This document shows, piece by piece, positions 23,248 to 32,419 of a stretch of DNA of 64,000 nt. The number at the start of each line of letters is the position of its first letter. The first letter of the stretch is position 1. The notes under the pieces were generated by a model. It was given only the letters and a program-made list of their open reading frames with translations. It was not told the origin of the DNA and searched no databases. The DNA is taken from NCBI GenBank assembly GCA_905198125.1, contig CAJKBH010000009.1:1-64000 (forward strand), written 5' to 3'. Origin of the DNA: an uncultured Porphyromonadaceae bacterium. Its GTDB lineage: Bacteria > Bacteroidota > Bacteroidia > Bacteroidales > Muribaculaceae. The translations under genes and the position numbers were made by a program.

Positions 23248-24687
23248 CCCTACAAGTCTGCGCATCCGCAGGAACGAATACAGACAGCTCGCCGACAGCA
23301 ATGTCCCCATCAACACATATCCGATTGCATCATCACGGTACGACGCCATGAACACAGCCGTTGTAAGAATCACGGCCACACCGCTTTCGCGCCATGCGTG
23401 CCCCGAATAACGGAATCCATACATACGGCTGTTCATAAACAAATCGACGCCAAATGCTATTGCATTCCTTGCCACCAGGCTGACACCCAGACCTATCAGT
23501 CCAAGCCAATAAAAGAAACCGATGCTGCATATCAGCCACACCATGTTGCCCCAGATGGCCTCAAGCCAGAAAAAAACTTTCTTGTTTCCCTTGGCGGCAT
23601 ATACGTAACCTAAAGGAAACTGAATCAATTGCAACAGGATGCCAAGTCCGAGCCATCTCATCAGCGGCACGGCCGGCATATATTCGTCGGTAAGCAGAAT
23701 GCGTATCACCCACGGCGCGGTGGCTATCAGCGTCATACATAACGGAGCCGTTATCAGCGACACCACCTCCGCCTGACGGTTCACCACCTGTGCCATCCGG
23801 TCGTTATCGTGCTGCACCTCGGACAGTCTCGGAAAATAATCCATGGCAAGGGCACTTACAACCACGCCCACATACTGCGAGGTCAACGAATTGGCGGCCT
23901 GAAACAGACCCACATCCTCCATACTGCCGTAATGACGCACGAATGCGTTCACGGCATACACCACCAACGATCCCAATGTAGAACTGATGGCCAGGATTAT
24001 TCCCAGTCCCAACAGCCCCTTGACCAATCCCTTGTGCTGCTTCCTGCTGAAGCGTGACGCACGGACCTGAGTCGCCTTGCGGAATGCATGATAATATGCG
24101 ATGAAATTGGCCAGCGCCACGGCTATAAGCGCCGGCACTATGCCCCGGGTGCCGAAAAAGTAATACAGCGGCACCCCCACCAGCAGTCCGGTCAGTCCGG
24201 CCACGACAGAAACTCTGGTCAGCAACTTGACCGCTCCTACGCCCTGCAGCATCGACAGATATGCGGCGGCGCCGGTGGAAAGGGCCACAAACACCGCCAG
24301 AATCATAAATCCATAGGTATAGTCGCCGTTACCGAACGACCACCGGCTCAGCAACGGAGCCAACAGGAAACATGCCACCGCCCCCAACATGGCCGTCAAC
24401 AGAATCAGACGCCGCACCACGGCCAGCACTTCGGAGAACCTGCCTTCATCGTTCCTGGACGCCGACACCTCGCGCACAATAGCTAAGTTCAGGCCAAGAC
24501 CGGTGACATTCTGAAGCGCGGTACATGCTGAAAAATAAAGCGCATTGCAGCCCATGCCGACAGTGCCGAGGAACATGGCCACGAACTTGCCGCGCAGCAG
24601 CCCGGTGGCTATGTTGAACAGCTGCACTCCGCCGAATGCAGACACTCGCCTCAATATGTTGCCGTAGCTGTTGCCGTTCGTTTCCAC
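23236..24687 (-). CDS. Polysaccharide flippase (Wzx / O-antigen translocase-like)
   Basis: A 483-residue polytopic membrane protein with about 12-14 hydrophobic helices and the MATE/MVF-type layout of Wzx lipid-linked oligosaccharide flippases (NSLTSQYVGVVVSALAMDYFPRLSEVQHD, then LGYVYAAKGNKKVFFWLEA). It would move undecaprenyl-linked glycan across the inner membrane. It stands apart from glycosyltransferases, which lie 1.4 kb and 25 kb away. The C-terminal three residues come from a short intergenic repeat. Confidence 0.8.
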   Translation of the reverse strand: METNGNSYGNILRRVSAFGGVQLFNIATGLLRGKFVAMFLGTVGMGCNALYFSACTALQNVTGLGLNLAIVREVSASRNDEGRFSEVLAVVRRLILLTAMLGAVACFLLAPLLSRWSFGNGDYTYGFMILAVFVALSTGAAAYLSMLQGVGAVKLLTRVSVVAGLTGLLVGVPLYYFFGTRGIVPALIAVALANFIAYYHAFRKATQVRASRFSRKQHKGLVKGLLGLGIILAISSTLGSLVVYAVNAFVRHYGSMEDVGLFQAANSLTSQYVGVVVSALAMDYFPRLSEVQHDNDRMAQVVNRQAEVVSLITAPLCMTLIATAPWVIRILLTDEYMPAVPLMRWLGLGILLQLIQFPLGYVYAAKGNKKVFFWLEAIWGNMVWLICSIGFFYWLGLIGLGVSLVARNAIAFGVDLFMNSRMYGFRYSGHAWRESGVAVILTTAVFMASYRDDAIGYVLMGTLLSASCLYSFLRMRRLVGSDK

Positions 24688-24807
24688 CTTTGCTGTTTCA
24701 ATTCTCCGATCCGCCCGTTATGCGGGTATGACCGAGGGTTAAGGATGTCACTCAGTTAACGATTTTTCATAGAGTTTGTTATTTTTTGCGGTTTATAAAC
24801 CCTAAGA

Positions 24808-24839
24808 TTTTGGAGTGTCAATAATTTTTGCTAATTTTG
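24808..24839 (+). promoter_or_regulatory. rpmH promoter
   Basis: TTTTG (24808-24812), 19 bases, TAATTTTG (24832-24839): a textbook Bacteroidota promoter 80 bases before rpmH. Confidence 0.85.
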
Positions 24840-24919
24840 CAGTCGATTGCGGACACTCCGCAACCCTCGGCGCCCTACGGAGCCGTTTTCTACACGTAAA
24901 ATAAAACGCAAAATACAAA

Positions 24920-25075
24920 ATGAAAAGGACTTTCCAACCCTCGAACCGTCGCAGAATCAACAAGCACGGCTTCCGTCTGAGAATGGCTACAAAGAATGGC
25001 CGTAAGGTATTGGCCGCACGTCGTGCCAAGGGCCGCCACTCCCTGAGTGTTTCCGACAACATCGCAGGTAAATAA
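24920..25075 (+). CDS. rpmH: 50S ribosomal protein L34
   Basis: A 51-codon gene I translated directly: it begins [19 protein letters not shown] and continues [20 protein letters not shown], the conserved L34 core, with a short tail ending IAGK. L34 is a basic protein of the large subunit. The promoter at 24808-24839 and a strong hairpin at 25108-25142 frame it as its own transcript just ahead of efp. It is far from dnaA here. Confidence 0.97.
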   Translation: MKRTFQPSNRRRINKHGFRLRMATKNGRKVLAARRAKGRHSLSVSDNIAGK

Positions 25076-25107
25076 ATAAGCGACGGAATTTCTGCAAGAA
25101 ATCATGA

Positions 25108-25142
25108 GGGGATGTGTCAAAATTGTGTTTTGACGCATCCCC
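25108..25142 (+). terminator. Hairpin after rpmH
   Basis: A 15-bp stem (GGGGATGTGTCAAAA, 25108-25122, with 25128-25142; one T-G wobble) and five-base loop. The following sequence is ATATTAATATC rather than a T-run, so it may attenuate or protect the rpmH transcript rather than fully terminate it before efp. Confidence 0.65.
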
Positions 25143-25185
25143 ATATTAATATCTTACGAGTAATCAACTAAAAGAACATATCACA

Positions 25186-25752
25186 ATGATGAACGCTCAA
25201 GACATCAAGAACGGCACATGCATCCGCCTTGATGGACGTTTGTACTTCTGCGTGGAATTCCTCCACGTAAAGCCCGGCAAGGGCAATACTTTCATGCGCA
25301 CCAAGCTTAAGGATGTGGTGGACGGCCGCGTATTGGAGCGCCGTTTCAACATCGGCGAGAAGCTTGAGGACGTACGCGTGGAGCGCCGTCCCTACCAGTA
25401 CCTCTACGCCGAGGGCGAGGACGACATCTTCATGGACAACGAGACATTCGACCAGATTCCTATCAGCAAGGACCTGGTGACCGGTTCGGCCTACATGAAG
25501 GAGGGCGACACAGTGGAAGTGGTGCGCGACGCATCGACCAACACCGTGCTCTACGCCGAGATGCCGATGAAGACCGTGCTTAAGGTGACCTACACCGAGC
25601 CCGGACTCAAGGGTGACACAGCCACCAACACGCTGAAGCCCGCCACCGTCGAGACCGGCGCCACCGTCAAGGTGCCCCTTTTCATCAACGAAGGCGAACT
25701 GATCGAGGTAGACACCCGCGACGGCAGCTATGTAAGCCGCGTGAAGGCATAA
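25186..25752 (+). CDS. efp: Elongation factor P
   Basis: A 188-residue EF-P that relieves ribosome stalling at polyproline. The N-terminal KOW-like domain carries [10 protein letters not shown], with the loop lysine at the usual modification position, and the OB domains end with [19 protein letters not shown]. Start [13 protein letters not shown] 25189 is an alternative. Its stop codon's last base is the first base of the palindromic element that follows. Confidence 0.96.
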   Translation: MMNAQDIKNGTCIRLDGRLYFCVEFLHVKPGKGNTFMRTKLKDVVDGRVLERRFNIGEKLEDVRVERRPYQYLYAEGEDDIFMDNETFDQIPISKDLVTGSAYMKEGDTVEVVRDASTNTVLYAEMPMKTVLKVTYTEPGLKGDTATNTLKPATVETGATVKVPLFINEGELIEVDTRDGSYVSRVKA

Positions 25753-26085
25753 GGCATCGTTCCTAAAAAAATTTAAACGCCAGGGCGGTGGATTTTCGAG
25801 GTAATTTATTCGGTCTCAGAGGGAGCAGCCTCGCGGCTGTGACCGAGGAGAGCGGATAAATTAACCGAAAAGACACCGGACAAGGCACAAAATAATTGAG
25901 AATTGTTAAAATAAACTTAATAAAGGCAAACATGTCCGAAAGAGATATTACCTCAGCCTCGCAGCTGCACCTCATCTTTAGCCTTTTGACTCAGTCACAT
26001 AGCCCGCTATGCTCCTGAGTCTGCAAGGCTAAATCTGAGGTACATCTGCGACCCTGGCGTATACATTTTTTAAGGAACGATGCCT
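25752..26085. mobile_element. MITE-like palindromic element, 334 bp
   Basis: Ends are 34-base terminal inverted repeats (25752-25785 and 26052-26085) with 31 of 34 matching; outer ends read AGGCATCGTTCCT and AGGAACGATGCCT. Inside, a second inverted repeat pairs 25960-25994 with 26015-26050, with a CATAG/CTATG tip, and a nested set pairs CGGTC with GACCG and CAGCC with GGCTG around 25811-25845. The motif CAGCCTCGC occurs in both halves. No protein is encoded and no clear target duplication is visible. It could be a MITE or a large structured RNA. It fills the efp-glycosyltransferase gap. Confidence 0.75.
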
Positions 26086-26109
26086 AAACCCCGCTTAAGA
26101 CATTTAGCC

Positions 26110-27156
26110 ATGGCCACGGACCAGCAGCTGTTGTTCTCCCTTATCGTGCCGGTGTACAACCGCCCCGACGAGGTGGCCGACCTGCTCGCAAGTCTGTGCG
26201 ACCAGACCGACAAGGGATTCGAGGTGGTGATCGTCGAAGACGGTTCCACAATCCCTTGCCTCACTCTTGAATCAGACTCCGACGGAGTGCAGAAGGCGAA
26301 GGGATATCCGTCCCTCCGCCTTCAATATTATCAAAAAGAGAACGAGGGACGCAGCATAGCGCGCAACTACGGACTGAAACGCGCCAAAGGCGATTTCTTC
26401 GTATTCGTCGATTCCGACTGCATCCTTCCACCAGATTATTTCGAGAAGCTGCGCAAGTCGCTGGCCGCGAATCCCGTGGACTGTTTCGGCGGTCCCGACG
26501 CCGCGCACCAGTCGTTTACCGACACACAGAAGGCCATCAACTACAGCATGACCGCCTTCCTTACCACCGGCGGCATACGCGGCGGCAAGGTGTCGATGGA
26601 AAAATTCACTCCCCGCACGTTCAACATGGGCTATTCGCGCCGGGTGTGGGAGACTGTCGGCGGTTTCCGCGAGATGTTCAGCGAGGACATCGACATGTCC
26701 ACCCGCATACGCATGGCCGGATTCAGCATCACGCTGTTCCCCGACGTTGAGGTTTACCACAAGCGCCGCGTCGACATGAAGAAATTCTGGAAACAGGTGC
26801 ATGTATTCGGCCAGTCGCGCATCACGCTCGAACTGCTGTACCCCGGCTCGATGAAACTGGTGCACTGGCTTCCCGCCGTATTCACCATCGGTGCGCTGGG
26901 CCTGCTGATAGGCAGCATCTGGTGTCCCTGGCTGCTGATTCCGCTCGGCCTTTATATCGTGGCCCTGTGGATTGGCGCTATGGCGGCCACCCGAAGCCTG
27001 AAGATAGCGTCTAAGGCCATCGTGGCCGCAATGGTGCAGCTGACAGGTTACGGCACCGGATTCATAAAGGCATACGTAACCAAAATCATAATGGGCCGGG
27101 GCCGCGACGAAGCCAAGGAACGCGAGATACGCATGGGCAAAAACGAGGGCCTATGA
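26110..27156 (+). CDS. Family 2 glycosyltransferase
   Basis: A 348-residue GT-A enzyme: LFSLIVPVYNRPDE, VEDGS, the DXD motif in FVDSDCILPP, and the SEDIDMSTR acidic site, followed by two C-terminal hydrophobic helices (about residues 245-295). It probably adds a sugar to a lipid-linked or surface glycan. Start ATG 26110 (MATDQQ) is chosen because the upstream in-frame ATG at 26080 lies inside the terminal repeat of the palindromic element; that longer form would add MPKPRLRHLA. It overlaps radC by four bases. Confidence 0.85.
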   Translation: MATDQQLLFSLIVPVYNRPDEVADLLASLCDQTDKGFEVVIVEDGSTIPCLTLESDSDGVQKAKGYPSLRLQYYQKENEGRSIARNYGLKRAKGDFFVFVDSDCILPPDYFEKLRKSLAANPVDCFGGPDAAHQSFTDTQKAINYSMTAFLTTGGIRGGKVSMEKFTPRTFNMGYSRRVWETVGGFREMFSEDIDMSTRIRMAGFSITLFPDVEVYHKRRVDMKKFWKQVHVFGQSRITLELLYPGSMKLVHWLPAVFTIGALGLLIGSIWCPWLLIPLGLYIVALWIGAMAATRSLKIASKAIVAAMVQLTGYGTGFIKAYVTKIIMGRGRDEAKEREIRMGKNEGL

Positions 27157-27833
27157 GTACCGTCAAAGAGTTACACCCCGACGACCGCCCTCGCGAGAAG
27201 GCGGAGAAATACGGACTGCAGCATCTCACCAACGCCGAACTGCTGGCCATAATGTTACGCGTGGGCCAGCCCGGCAATCCCATAACAAAGATAACCGAAA
27301 CCCTGATGAGCAGCAGGCAGAACCAGTTCACCCTGCTGGAACGGATGACCGACCGCGAATTCATGGCCATCAAGGGGATAGGCCCGGTCAAGGTGCTGGA
27401 AATCCGCACCATGCTGGAAATTATGCGCCGATACGCGCGCGAGAAGGTGACCGACCTGAAACTCATCACCCAGTCATCCCACATATACGAATACATGAAG
27501 CCCACCATAGCCAATCTGCTGTACGAGGAGATGTGGGCTCTGTTTCTCAACAACGCCCACCGCGTCATCGGCCAGCTGAAAGTGTCGGAGGGGAGCGCCA
27601 CCTCCACCCTGTTCGACATAAAGAAAGTGCTGAAACACGCCCTGCTCAACGACTCGCAGGCCGTGGTGCTGTGTCACAACCATCCGTCGGGAGCATGCCA
27701 GCCCAGCGGACCGGACCGGCAGCTCACGGACAGTTTCGCAAAGGCCTGCAAGACGCTGGAACTCCGCTTCCTGGATCACGTCATCGTCACCACCGACAGT
27801 TTCTTCTCATTCCGCGACCAGGGCCTGATCTGA
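27153..27833 (+). CDS. radC: RadC family JAB-domain protein
   Basis: A 226-residue protein with a helix-hairpin-helix region (FMAIKGIGPVKVLEI) and a C-terminal JAB/MPN domain carrying HNHPSG (from residue 175) and PSGPDRQLT, the zinc ligands. RadC proteins are widespread; the DNA repair name is historical and the activity is unproven. ATGA overlap with the glycosyltransferase. Its last six codons lie in the first copy of a 32-bp tandem duplication. Confidence 0.93.
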   Translation: MSTVKELHPDDRPREKAEKYGLQHLTNAELLAIMLRVGQPGNPITKITETLMSSRQNQFTLLERMTDREFMAIKGIGPVKVLEIRTMLEIMRRYAREKVTDLKLITQSSHIYEYMKPTIANLLYEEMWALFLNNAHRVIGQLKVSEGSATSTLFDIKKVLKHALLNDSQAVVLCHNHPSGACQPSGPDRQLTDSFAKACKTLELRFLDHVIVTTDSFFSFRDQGLI

Positions 27834-27879
27834 CGTCACCTTACCGTGACCGGGGCCTTATCTGACGTTATCTTACCGT
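27816..27879. repeat. 32-bp tandem duplication across convergent gene ends
   Basis: 27816-27847 and 27848-27879 are adjacent copies with 28 of 32 matches (GACC-GGGCC-ATCTGACGT...CTTACCGT). The first holds the radC stop codon; the second, read on the other strand, encodes the last residues of the 728-residue protein. Confidence 0.85.
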
Positions 27880-30022
27880 CAAACACCACCTTGCGGGGAT
27901 GGATCAGGTTGACATGCAGATGCCTTATCTGCGGTTCGTCAGCGGTCACCCGGAGGTCATCCCCTTCTCTGACCAGACGGCAATTGTAAGTGCCGAACGA
28001 CCCGTCGGGCCTCTCGACGACAAAGGCGTTGCACAACACGGCTTCGGCTATGAACTTGAAGCATTCGTGCACGTCATTGTCGCTCGACACTATAGTCTGC
28101 CAGTCGGCAATCATCGGCACGTATTGTTCGCCTACGATAATTTTCCGGTTCGGATACAGTTCGGGATGAGGATTGCCGTACGTATCGTCGTCGGCCGTGA
28201 ATCTTGTGTCGGGTTCACATACCTGAAGCGCATCGACATACGGGTCGACGACAAAAGCCCAGTTAAGGTCGCCGGTCCTGTGGTTGATCAATGCCGCGAA
28301 GGCGGCCGCGGCGTCGAAAGTCTCGCGCAGCCATCGTTCCTGACCTGTCAGCAGATAGGCATAGTATGTGGCATACGCCCTCCATGCGCTCCAGCCGTGG
28401 GGCGATGAAATCATGTTGGGCAACATGAACACGTCGTACTGCGCCTCCCAGAACCGAAGCGTTCCTCCTCGACGTCGCCCGTCAGGCACGCGCAGCTGCG
28501 TGAGGCAGTCGTGGCCGTCAAGTAGCCTGAGCATCGCCTCGGTATATCTGCGCCGGTCCTTGGCATTCCGGCTACGCAACGCAAGTTCGCCAAGCTGCAG
28601 GGCCGAACAGCTTATCATGCCGTCTTCGTATGTGATCTGTCCCTCGGTCTCAAGGTCGCCGTCGGCGGCCGCCAGATGGTCGATGGCGCGCCGTGCTGAC
28701 GCCTCGATACGTGCAGCCTGCTTTTTCCTGCCTGCCACGCGCTCGGCGTCGGCAAATTCAAGCATGCTTTTGGCCGGATAAATCACGGACGTATAGTCGG
28801 TGTGGCCATTCATATAGGCCCCGTCCTCCCGCTGGCAATCCATGACATACCGGGCCATCCGTTCACCTAAATCGAGGTCGGCGGGGTTGCCGAAGGCAAG
28901 ATAACGGTCCGCCAGCATTCCGATTGTCGACGACACGTTCTGTATGCGCCAGTGGTATTTATACGGAGTCCCTTTCTCGCGATCGAATATCTTGTCTATC
29001 ACCATATCGAACCGGCGGTTGATCACGCTGTCTATGCCCGGTTCAGGCATAATGCGCGCGGCATCGAACGCCGTGTGGAATCCATACCAGCTTTCGACAT
29101 GCGACGTAGGCTTCTGACTGTACCGGACCACGGCTTCACGCGCAAGCCGCATCGTGGTGTTCCACGGATAACGCACGGCAACAGTACCATGTGCCTGACG
29201 GTCGCAGTCACATACGCTGATGTACTTGACACCGGGTTCCGTGGCTCGGTATATTCCACGCCATAGAGAATCATCCACCTTTTGCAGATCCATAACATTC
29301 CCATCCACTGTCATCCGGGGTGCGGAGCCCCATACCTTGATCTCAATCGAATCGCCCGGCGAACATGACGTGCGTTCCATAGCCAGCACCGGTGCTCCCG
29401 TATTTCGATACACGACCTCCTCAAAGCTGTCCGGGGTGTAGAGATCTATTATCTTCACCGTCCACGAGCGTCGCTCGCCCGGTTCGAGTTTCCAGAGCAG
29501 CGGATTATGGTCGGGCAGCGGTCCACGGCACAGCATATCCAGGTTCAGGCATTCAATCCGATGGCCGTAGAACCACCGGTTTTCCTGTGTCCAGTCCGGG
29601 TATCCCATGTTGTAATCGAGGCTCCACGACGCAATCGGGTCTGCGGACACCACCGCCTTGACCTTTCCGCCCGGGGACTGCATGTAGCCGTAGAAATGAT
29701 CGGGCTCGCAGACGGCAAGTGTCGGGAAAAACTTGCCGTACCATTCCGGATAGGAATCCATGTACGTGTCTATTCCCAGCTTCAGGCCGGCTTTCAGCGG
29801 CTGGTAGGGAGTATGGCGCGTGTTGTGCAGGTTCAGGGTTATGATTTCGGTATTCCCCGACCTCATCGTTTCGATGGTATATTCTATTCCCCGGGCCGTA
29901 CTGTCGTTTCCCGGTTCGACGGAATAAAAGCGATGTGCCGGCTTGTTGCCGTTCCATGCGGAATATGCCGCGGACGATACCGCCAGCAATGTCAGAGATA
30001 ATGTCAGGTTTCGTATCATCAT
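27836..30022 (-). CDS. Secreted protein of unknown function in the PUL (possible alpha-helical toroid hydrolase)
   Basis: A 728-residue protein with signal peptide (cleavage near SAAYSA). The N-terminal ~280 residues are beta-rich; the following ~350 residues show repeated helical segments with Trp/Tyr/Asp-rich loops (YVMDCQREDGAYMNGHTDYTSVIYPAKSMLEFADA, TYYAYLLTGQERWLRETFDAAAAF), a layout seen in six-hairpin glycosidases and lyases. I cannot name the family. It overlaps the GH3 gene by four bases and is the last gene of the locus, so a role in processing the locus's glycan is likely. Its C-terminal tail derives from a tandem duplication of the radC end. Confidence 0.65.
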   Translation of the reverse strand: MMIRNLTLSLTLLAVSSAAYSAWNGNKPAHRFYSVEPGNDSTARGIEYTIETMRSGNTEIITLNLHNTRHTPYQPLKAGLKLGIDTYMDSYPEWYGKFFPTLAVCEPDHFYGYMQSPGGKVKAVVSADPIASWSLDYNMGYPDWTQENRWFYGHRIECLNLDMLCRGPLPDHNPLLWKLEPGERRSWTVKIIDLYTPDSFEEVVYRNTGAPVLAMERTSCSPGDSIEIKVWGSAPRMTVDGNVMDLQKVDDSLWRGIYRATEPGVKYISVCDCDRQAHGTVAVRYPWNTTMRLAREAVVRYSQKPTSHVESWYGFHTAFDAARIMPEPGIDSVINRRFDMVIDKIFDREKGTPYKYHWRIQNVSSTIGMLADRYLAFGNPADLDLGERMARYVMDCQREDGAYMNGHTDYTSVIYPAKSMLEFADAERVAGRKKQAARIEASARRAIDHLAAADGDLETEGQITYEDGMISCSALQLGELALRSRNAKDRRRYTEAMLRLLDGHDCLTQLRVPDGRRRGGTLRFWEAQYDVFMLPNMISSPHGWSAWRAYATYYAYLLTGQERWLRETFDAAAAFAALINHRTGDLNWAFVVDPYVDALQVCEPDTRFTADDDTYGNPHPELYPNRKIIVGEQYVPMIADWQTIVSSDNDVHECFKFIAEAVLCNAFVVERPDGSFGTYNCRLVREGDDLRVTADEPQIRHLHVNLIHPRKVVFDGKITSDKAPVTVR

Positions 30023-32295
30023 ATTCCCTTTATTCGTTTTACGTTCAGATGTCCGGAATCAGGCCCGACCATAATCTCGAAATCTCCCGGCTCATACACC
30101 TGCTTCAGGTCGGCATTATAGAATTTCAGGTCCTCCACAGTCAGAGTGAATTCCACTTTCTTTGTTTCTCCGGGCTGCAACGTGACACGCTGATAATTCT
30201 TCAGTTCCTTCACCGGCCGGGCCAGCGACGCGAGACAGTCGTGTATATACAGCTGTACCGTCTCCACGCCCTCCCGTTTGCCCGTGTTGGTCACGGTAAC
30301 CGAAATCCTTACAGGCTTGCTTTCGGAAATGATGTCGGACGACAGCACCGGCTCGCCGTATTCAAAAGTGGTGTAGCTCAATCCGAACCCGAACGGGTAT
30401 AGGGGAGTATTGGGCACATCTATATAGCTACTGCTATATGCCGCGAAATGCTCGTCGGTCCACGGCGGCCGGCTGCATTGCAGGTAATTGTAATACAATG
30501 GCTCCTGACCTACTGTCCGAGGGAATGTCGTGGTGAGTCTGCCGCACGGATTCGTCTTGCCGAACACAGCGTCGGAAACGGCATGGCCCGCTTCGCTGCC
30601 GGCATACCATACATTCAGGATGGCCGGAACGTTCTCGCTTTCCCAGTCGAGTGCCAGCGGACGCCCGGTAAACAGCAGGAGCACCACCGGCTTGCCTGTG
30701 GCGACAAGTTTTTTCAGCAGGTCACGCTGTGCATCGGGAATAGTGATGTCGGAGCGTGACGCGGATTCACCCGACATCTCGCTACTCTCGCCCAAGGCCG
30801 CTACGATTACGTCGGCCTTTGCCGCCGCATCGAGGGCCTCCCGGAGCAACTCTCCGTCATCGCCTCGCGGAATAGCCCGACGCCCGGTGGCGTACTGCTG
30901 GGTCTTTTCGCTGTAATATACGTTGCTTCCCTGAGCATAGATCAGTTCCGCTTCTTTGCCCAGTTCTTCCCAGAAGGCCTGCAGCAGGGATATATGGCGC
31001 GAATCGACACACAGCTGGCTCCACATACCGCACATATTGTTGCCGGCATCGGCAAGCGGCCCGATCAGGGCTATTTTCCCTTTCTTCCGAAGCGGCAGCA
31101 GACCGTTGTCATTCTTGAGAAGAACAAATGTCTCGGCAGCTATCTCACGCGCGGCCTTCAGATGCGCCTCGGTGTATAATTCTGTTTTCGCACGCCGGGG
31201 CTTGCAATATTTATACGGATCGGAAAAGAGTCCGAGCTTATATTTCGCCTCAAGCACGCGACGGCAGGCGTTGTCAATCTCGGTCATCGTGACAAGCCCT
31301 TTTTTATACGACTCGGCAAGCGTGCCGAGATATGCGTTCGACACCATGTCCATGTCTGTGCCGGCCTTAAGGCTCATCGCGGCGGCCTCGGCCTTTTCGG
31401 CCAGACCGAGAGTAGCCATATCGCTGATGGAATTGTAATCGGTCACCACCATTCCGTTGAAACCCCACCGGGTACGCAGGATGTCGTCAAGCAGCCGGCG
31501 GCTCGCAGTGGGATGCTCGCCGTTCAGGAGATTGAACGATGTCATCACGCTTCCGACACCGGCTTCCACGGCCGCCTTATAGGGCGGCAGATAGTAGTTG
31601 AACAGCTTTTGCGCGCTCATGTCGACCGAAGTATAATCGCGGCCGGCCTCGGGCGCCCCATAAGCGGCGAAATGCTTTACGCAGGCCATGATCTCATTGT
31701 CGCGGTTCATGCCGGCACCCTGGTAGCCCCGCACATAGGCCGCTGCCATTATCGAGCCGAGCCACGGGTCCTCACCCGATCCTTCGGCGATGCGTCCCCA
31801 CCGGGCGTCGCGGCAGATGTCCACCATCGGGCTGAATGTCCAGTTGACGCCGTCGGCACTCGCCTCGATGGCCGAAATGCGCGCCATGCGCTCTATGGCC
31901 TCGGGATTCCATGAACACGAAAGGGCTATCGGTATGGGAAACATGGTTTCATAACCGTGTATGACATCGGCACCGATCAGGAGCGGGATTCCGAGCCGCG
32001 ATTTCTCGACCGCCAGCCGCTGGAACTCCGTAATCCTGTCCACGCCCTTGACGTTGAAGAAGCCGCCGGCCCGCCCTGTCGAGACAAGGCCGGCCAGGTC
32101 GGTATCGAAAACCTGACCCGACACCACGTCGCCTCCCGCCGGCAGATTCAGCTGCCCGATTTTCTCTTCCAGCGTCATTCTTCCCATAAGGTCGTCGACA
32201 AAGGCGTTCATTCCGGCATCTGTCGCTCCCCGGCAGATACCGCTACATACCATTACAGCCACACATGCCGGCATCAATCCCAATCTGTTATTCAT
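30019..32295 (-). CDS. bglX: Glycoside hydrolase family 3 (BglX-like beta-glycosidase)
   Basis: A 758-residue secreted enzyme (signal peptide ending SGICRGA). The GH3 barrel has VKHFAAYG and the nucleophile in VVTDYNSISDM; the second domain has KNDNGLLPL, and a C-terminal fibronectin-like domain (LSYTTFEYG, VTVTNTGKREGVETVQLYI) is present, as in periplasmic beta-glucosidases and xylosidases. It probably releases terminal beta-linked sugars from oligosaccharides imported by SusC/D. A terminator and a leader motif separate it from the SusE-like gene upstream. Confidence 0.92.
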   Translation of the reverse strand: MNNRLGLMPACVAVMVCSGICRGATDAGMNAFVDDLMGRMTLEEKIGQLNLPAGGDVVSGQVFDTDLAGLVSTGRAGGFFNVKGVDRITEFQRLAVEKSRLGIPLLIGADVIHGYETMFPIPIALSCSWNPEAIERMARISAIEASADGVNWTFSPMVDICRDARWGRIAEGSGEDPWLGSIMAAAYVRGYQGAGMNRDNEIMACVKHFAAYGAPEAGRDYTSVDMSAQKLFNYYLPPYKAAVEAGVGSVMTSFNLLNGEHPTASRRLLDDILRTRWGFNGMVVTDYNSISDMATLGLAEKAEAAAMSLKAGTDMDMVSNAYLGTLAESYKKGLVTMTEIDNACRRVLEAKYKLGLFSDPYKYCKPRRAKTELYTEAHLKAAREIAAETFVLLKNDNGLLPLRKKGKIALIGPLADAGNNMCGMWSQLCVDSRHISLLQAFWEELGKEAELIYAQGSNVYYSEKTQQYATGRRAIPRGDDGELLREALDAAAKADVIVAALGESSEMSGESASRSDITIPDAQRDLLKKLVATGKPVVLLLFTGRPLALDWESENVPAILNVWYAGSEAGHAVSDAVFGKTNPCGRLTTTFPRTVGQEPLYYNYLQCSRPPWTDEHFAAYSSSYIDVPNTPLYPFGFGLSYTTFEYGEPVLSSDIISESKPVRISVTVTNTGKREGVETVQLYIHDCLASLARPVKELKNYQRVTLQPGETKKVEFTLTVEDLKFYNADLKQVYEPGDFEIMVGPDSGHLNVKRIKGI

Positions 32296-32341
32296 ATACC
32301 CTATATTGCTATATATTGCTATCGTTGTTTAACCTAAATCC

Positions 32342-32353
32342 AGCATCGTTCCT
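32342..32353 (-). promoter_or_regulatory. Leader motif AGGAACGATGCT before the GH3 gene
   Basis: On the minus strand AGGAACGATGCT lies 47 bases upstream of the GH3 start. Its ATG opens a five-codon frame (Met-Leu-Asp-Leu-Gly-stop). The same motif stands in front of the 26110, 36760 and 42077 genes. Confidence 0.55.
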
Positions 32354-32358
32354 GATAC

Positions 32359-32403
32359 AAAAAAAGGAGGGAATAGACTTCCGGAAGTCTGTCTATTCCC
32401 TCC
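32359..32403 (-). terminator. Strong intra-locus terminator
   Basis: A perfect 13-bp stem (GGAGGGAATAGAC 32366-32378 with 32391-32403), extended inside by ACTTCCGGAAGT, is followed on the minus strand by seven T. It lies between the SusE-like gene and GH3, so the locus is probably not one uninterrupted transcript. Confidence 0.85.
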
Positions 32404-32419
32404 TCCTGAAATTCAGGAA

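Noticed and set aside
26080..26109. Upstream ATG as the start of the glycosyltransferase
   Set aside because: It falls in the terminal repeat of the palindromic element and adds a non-conserved MPKPRLRHLA; ATG 26110 fits better, though the longer form is not excluded.
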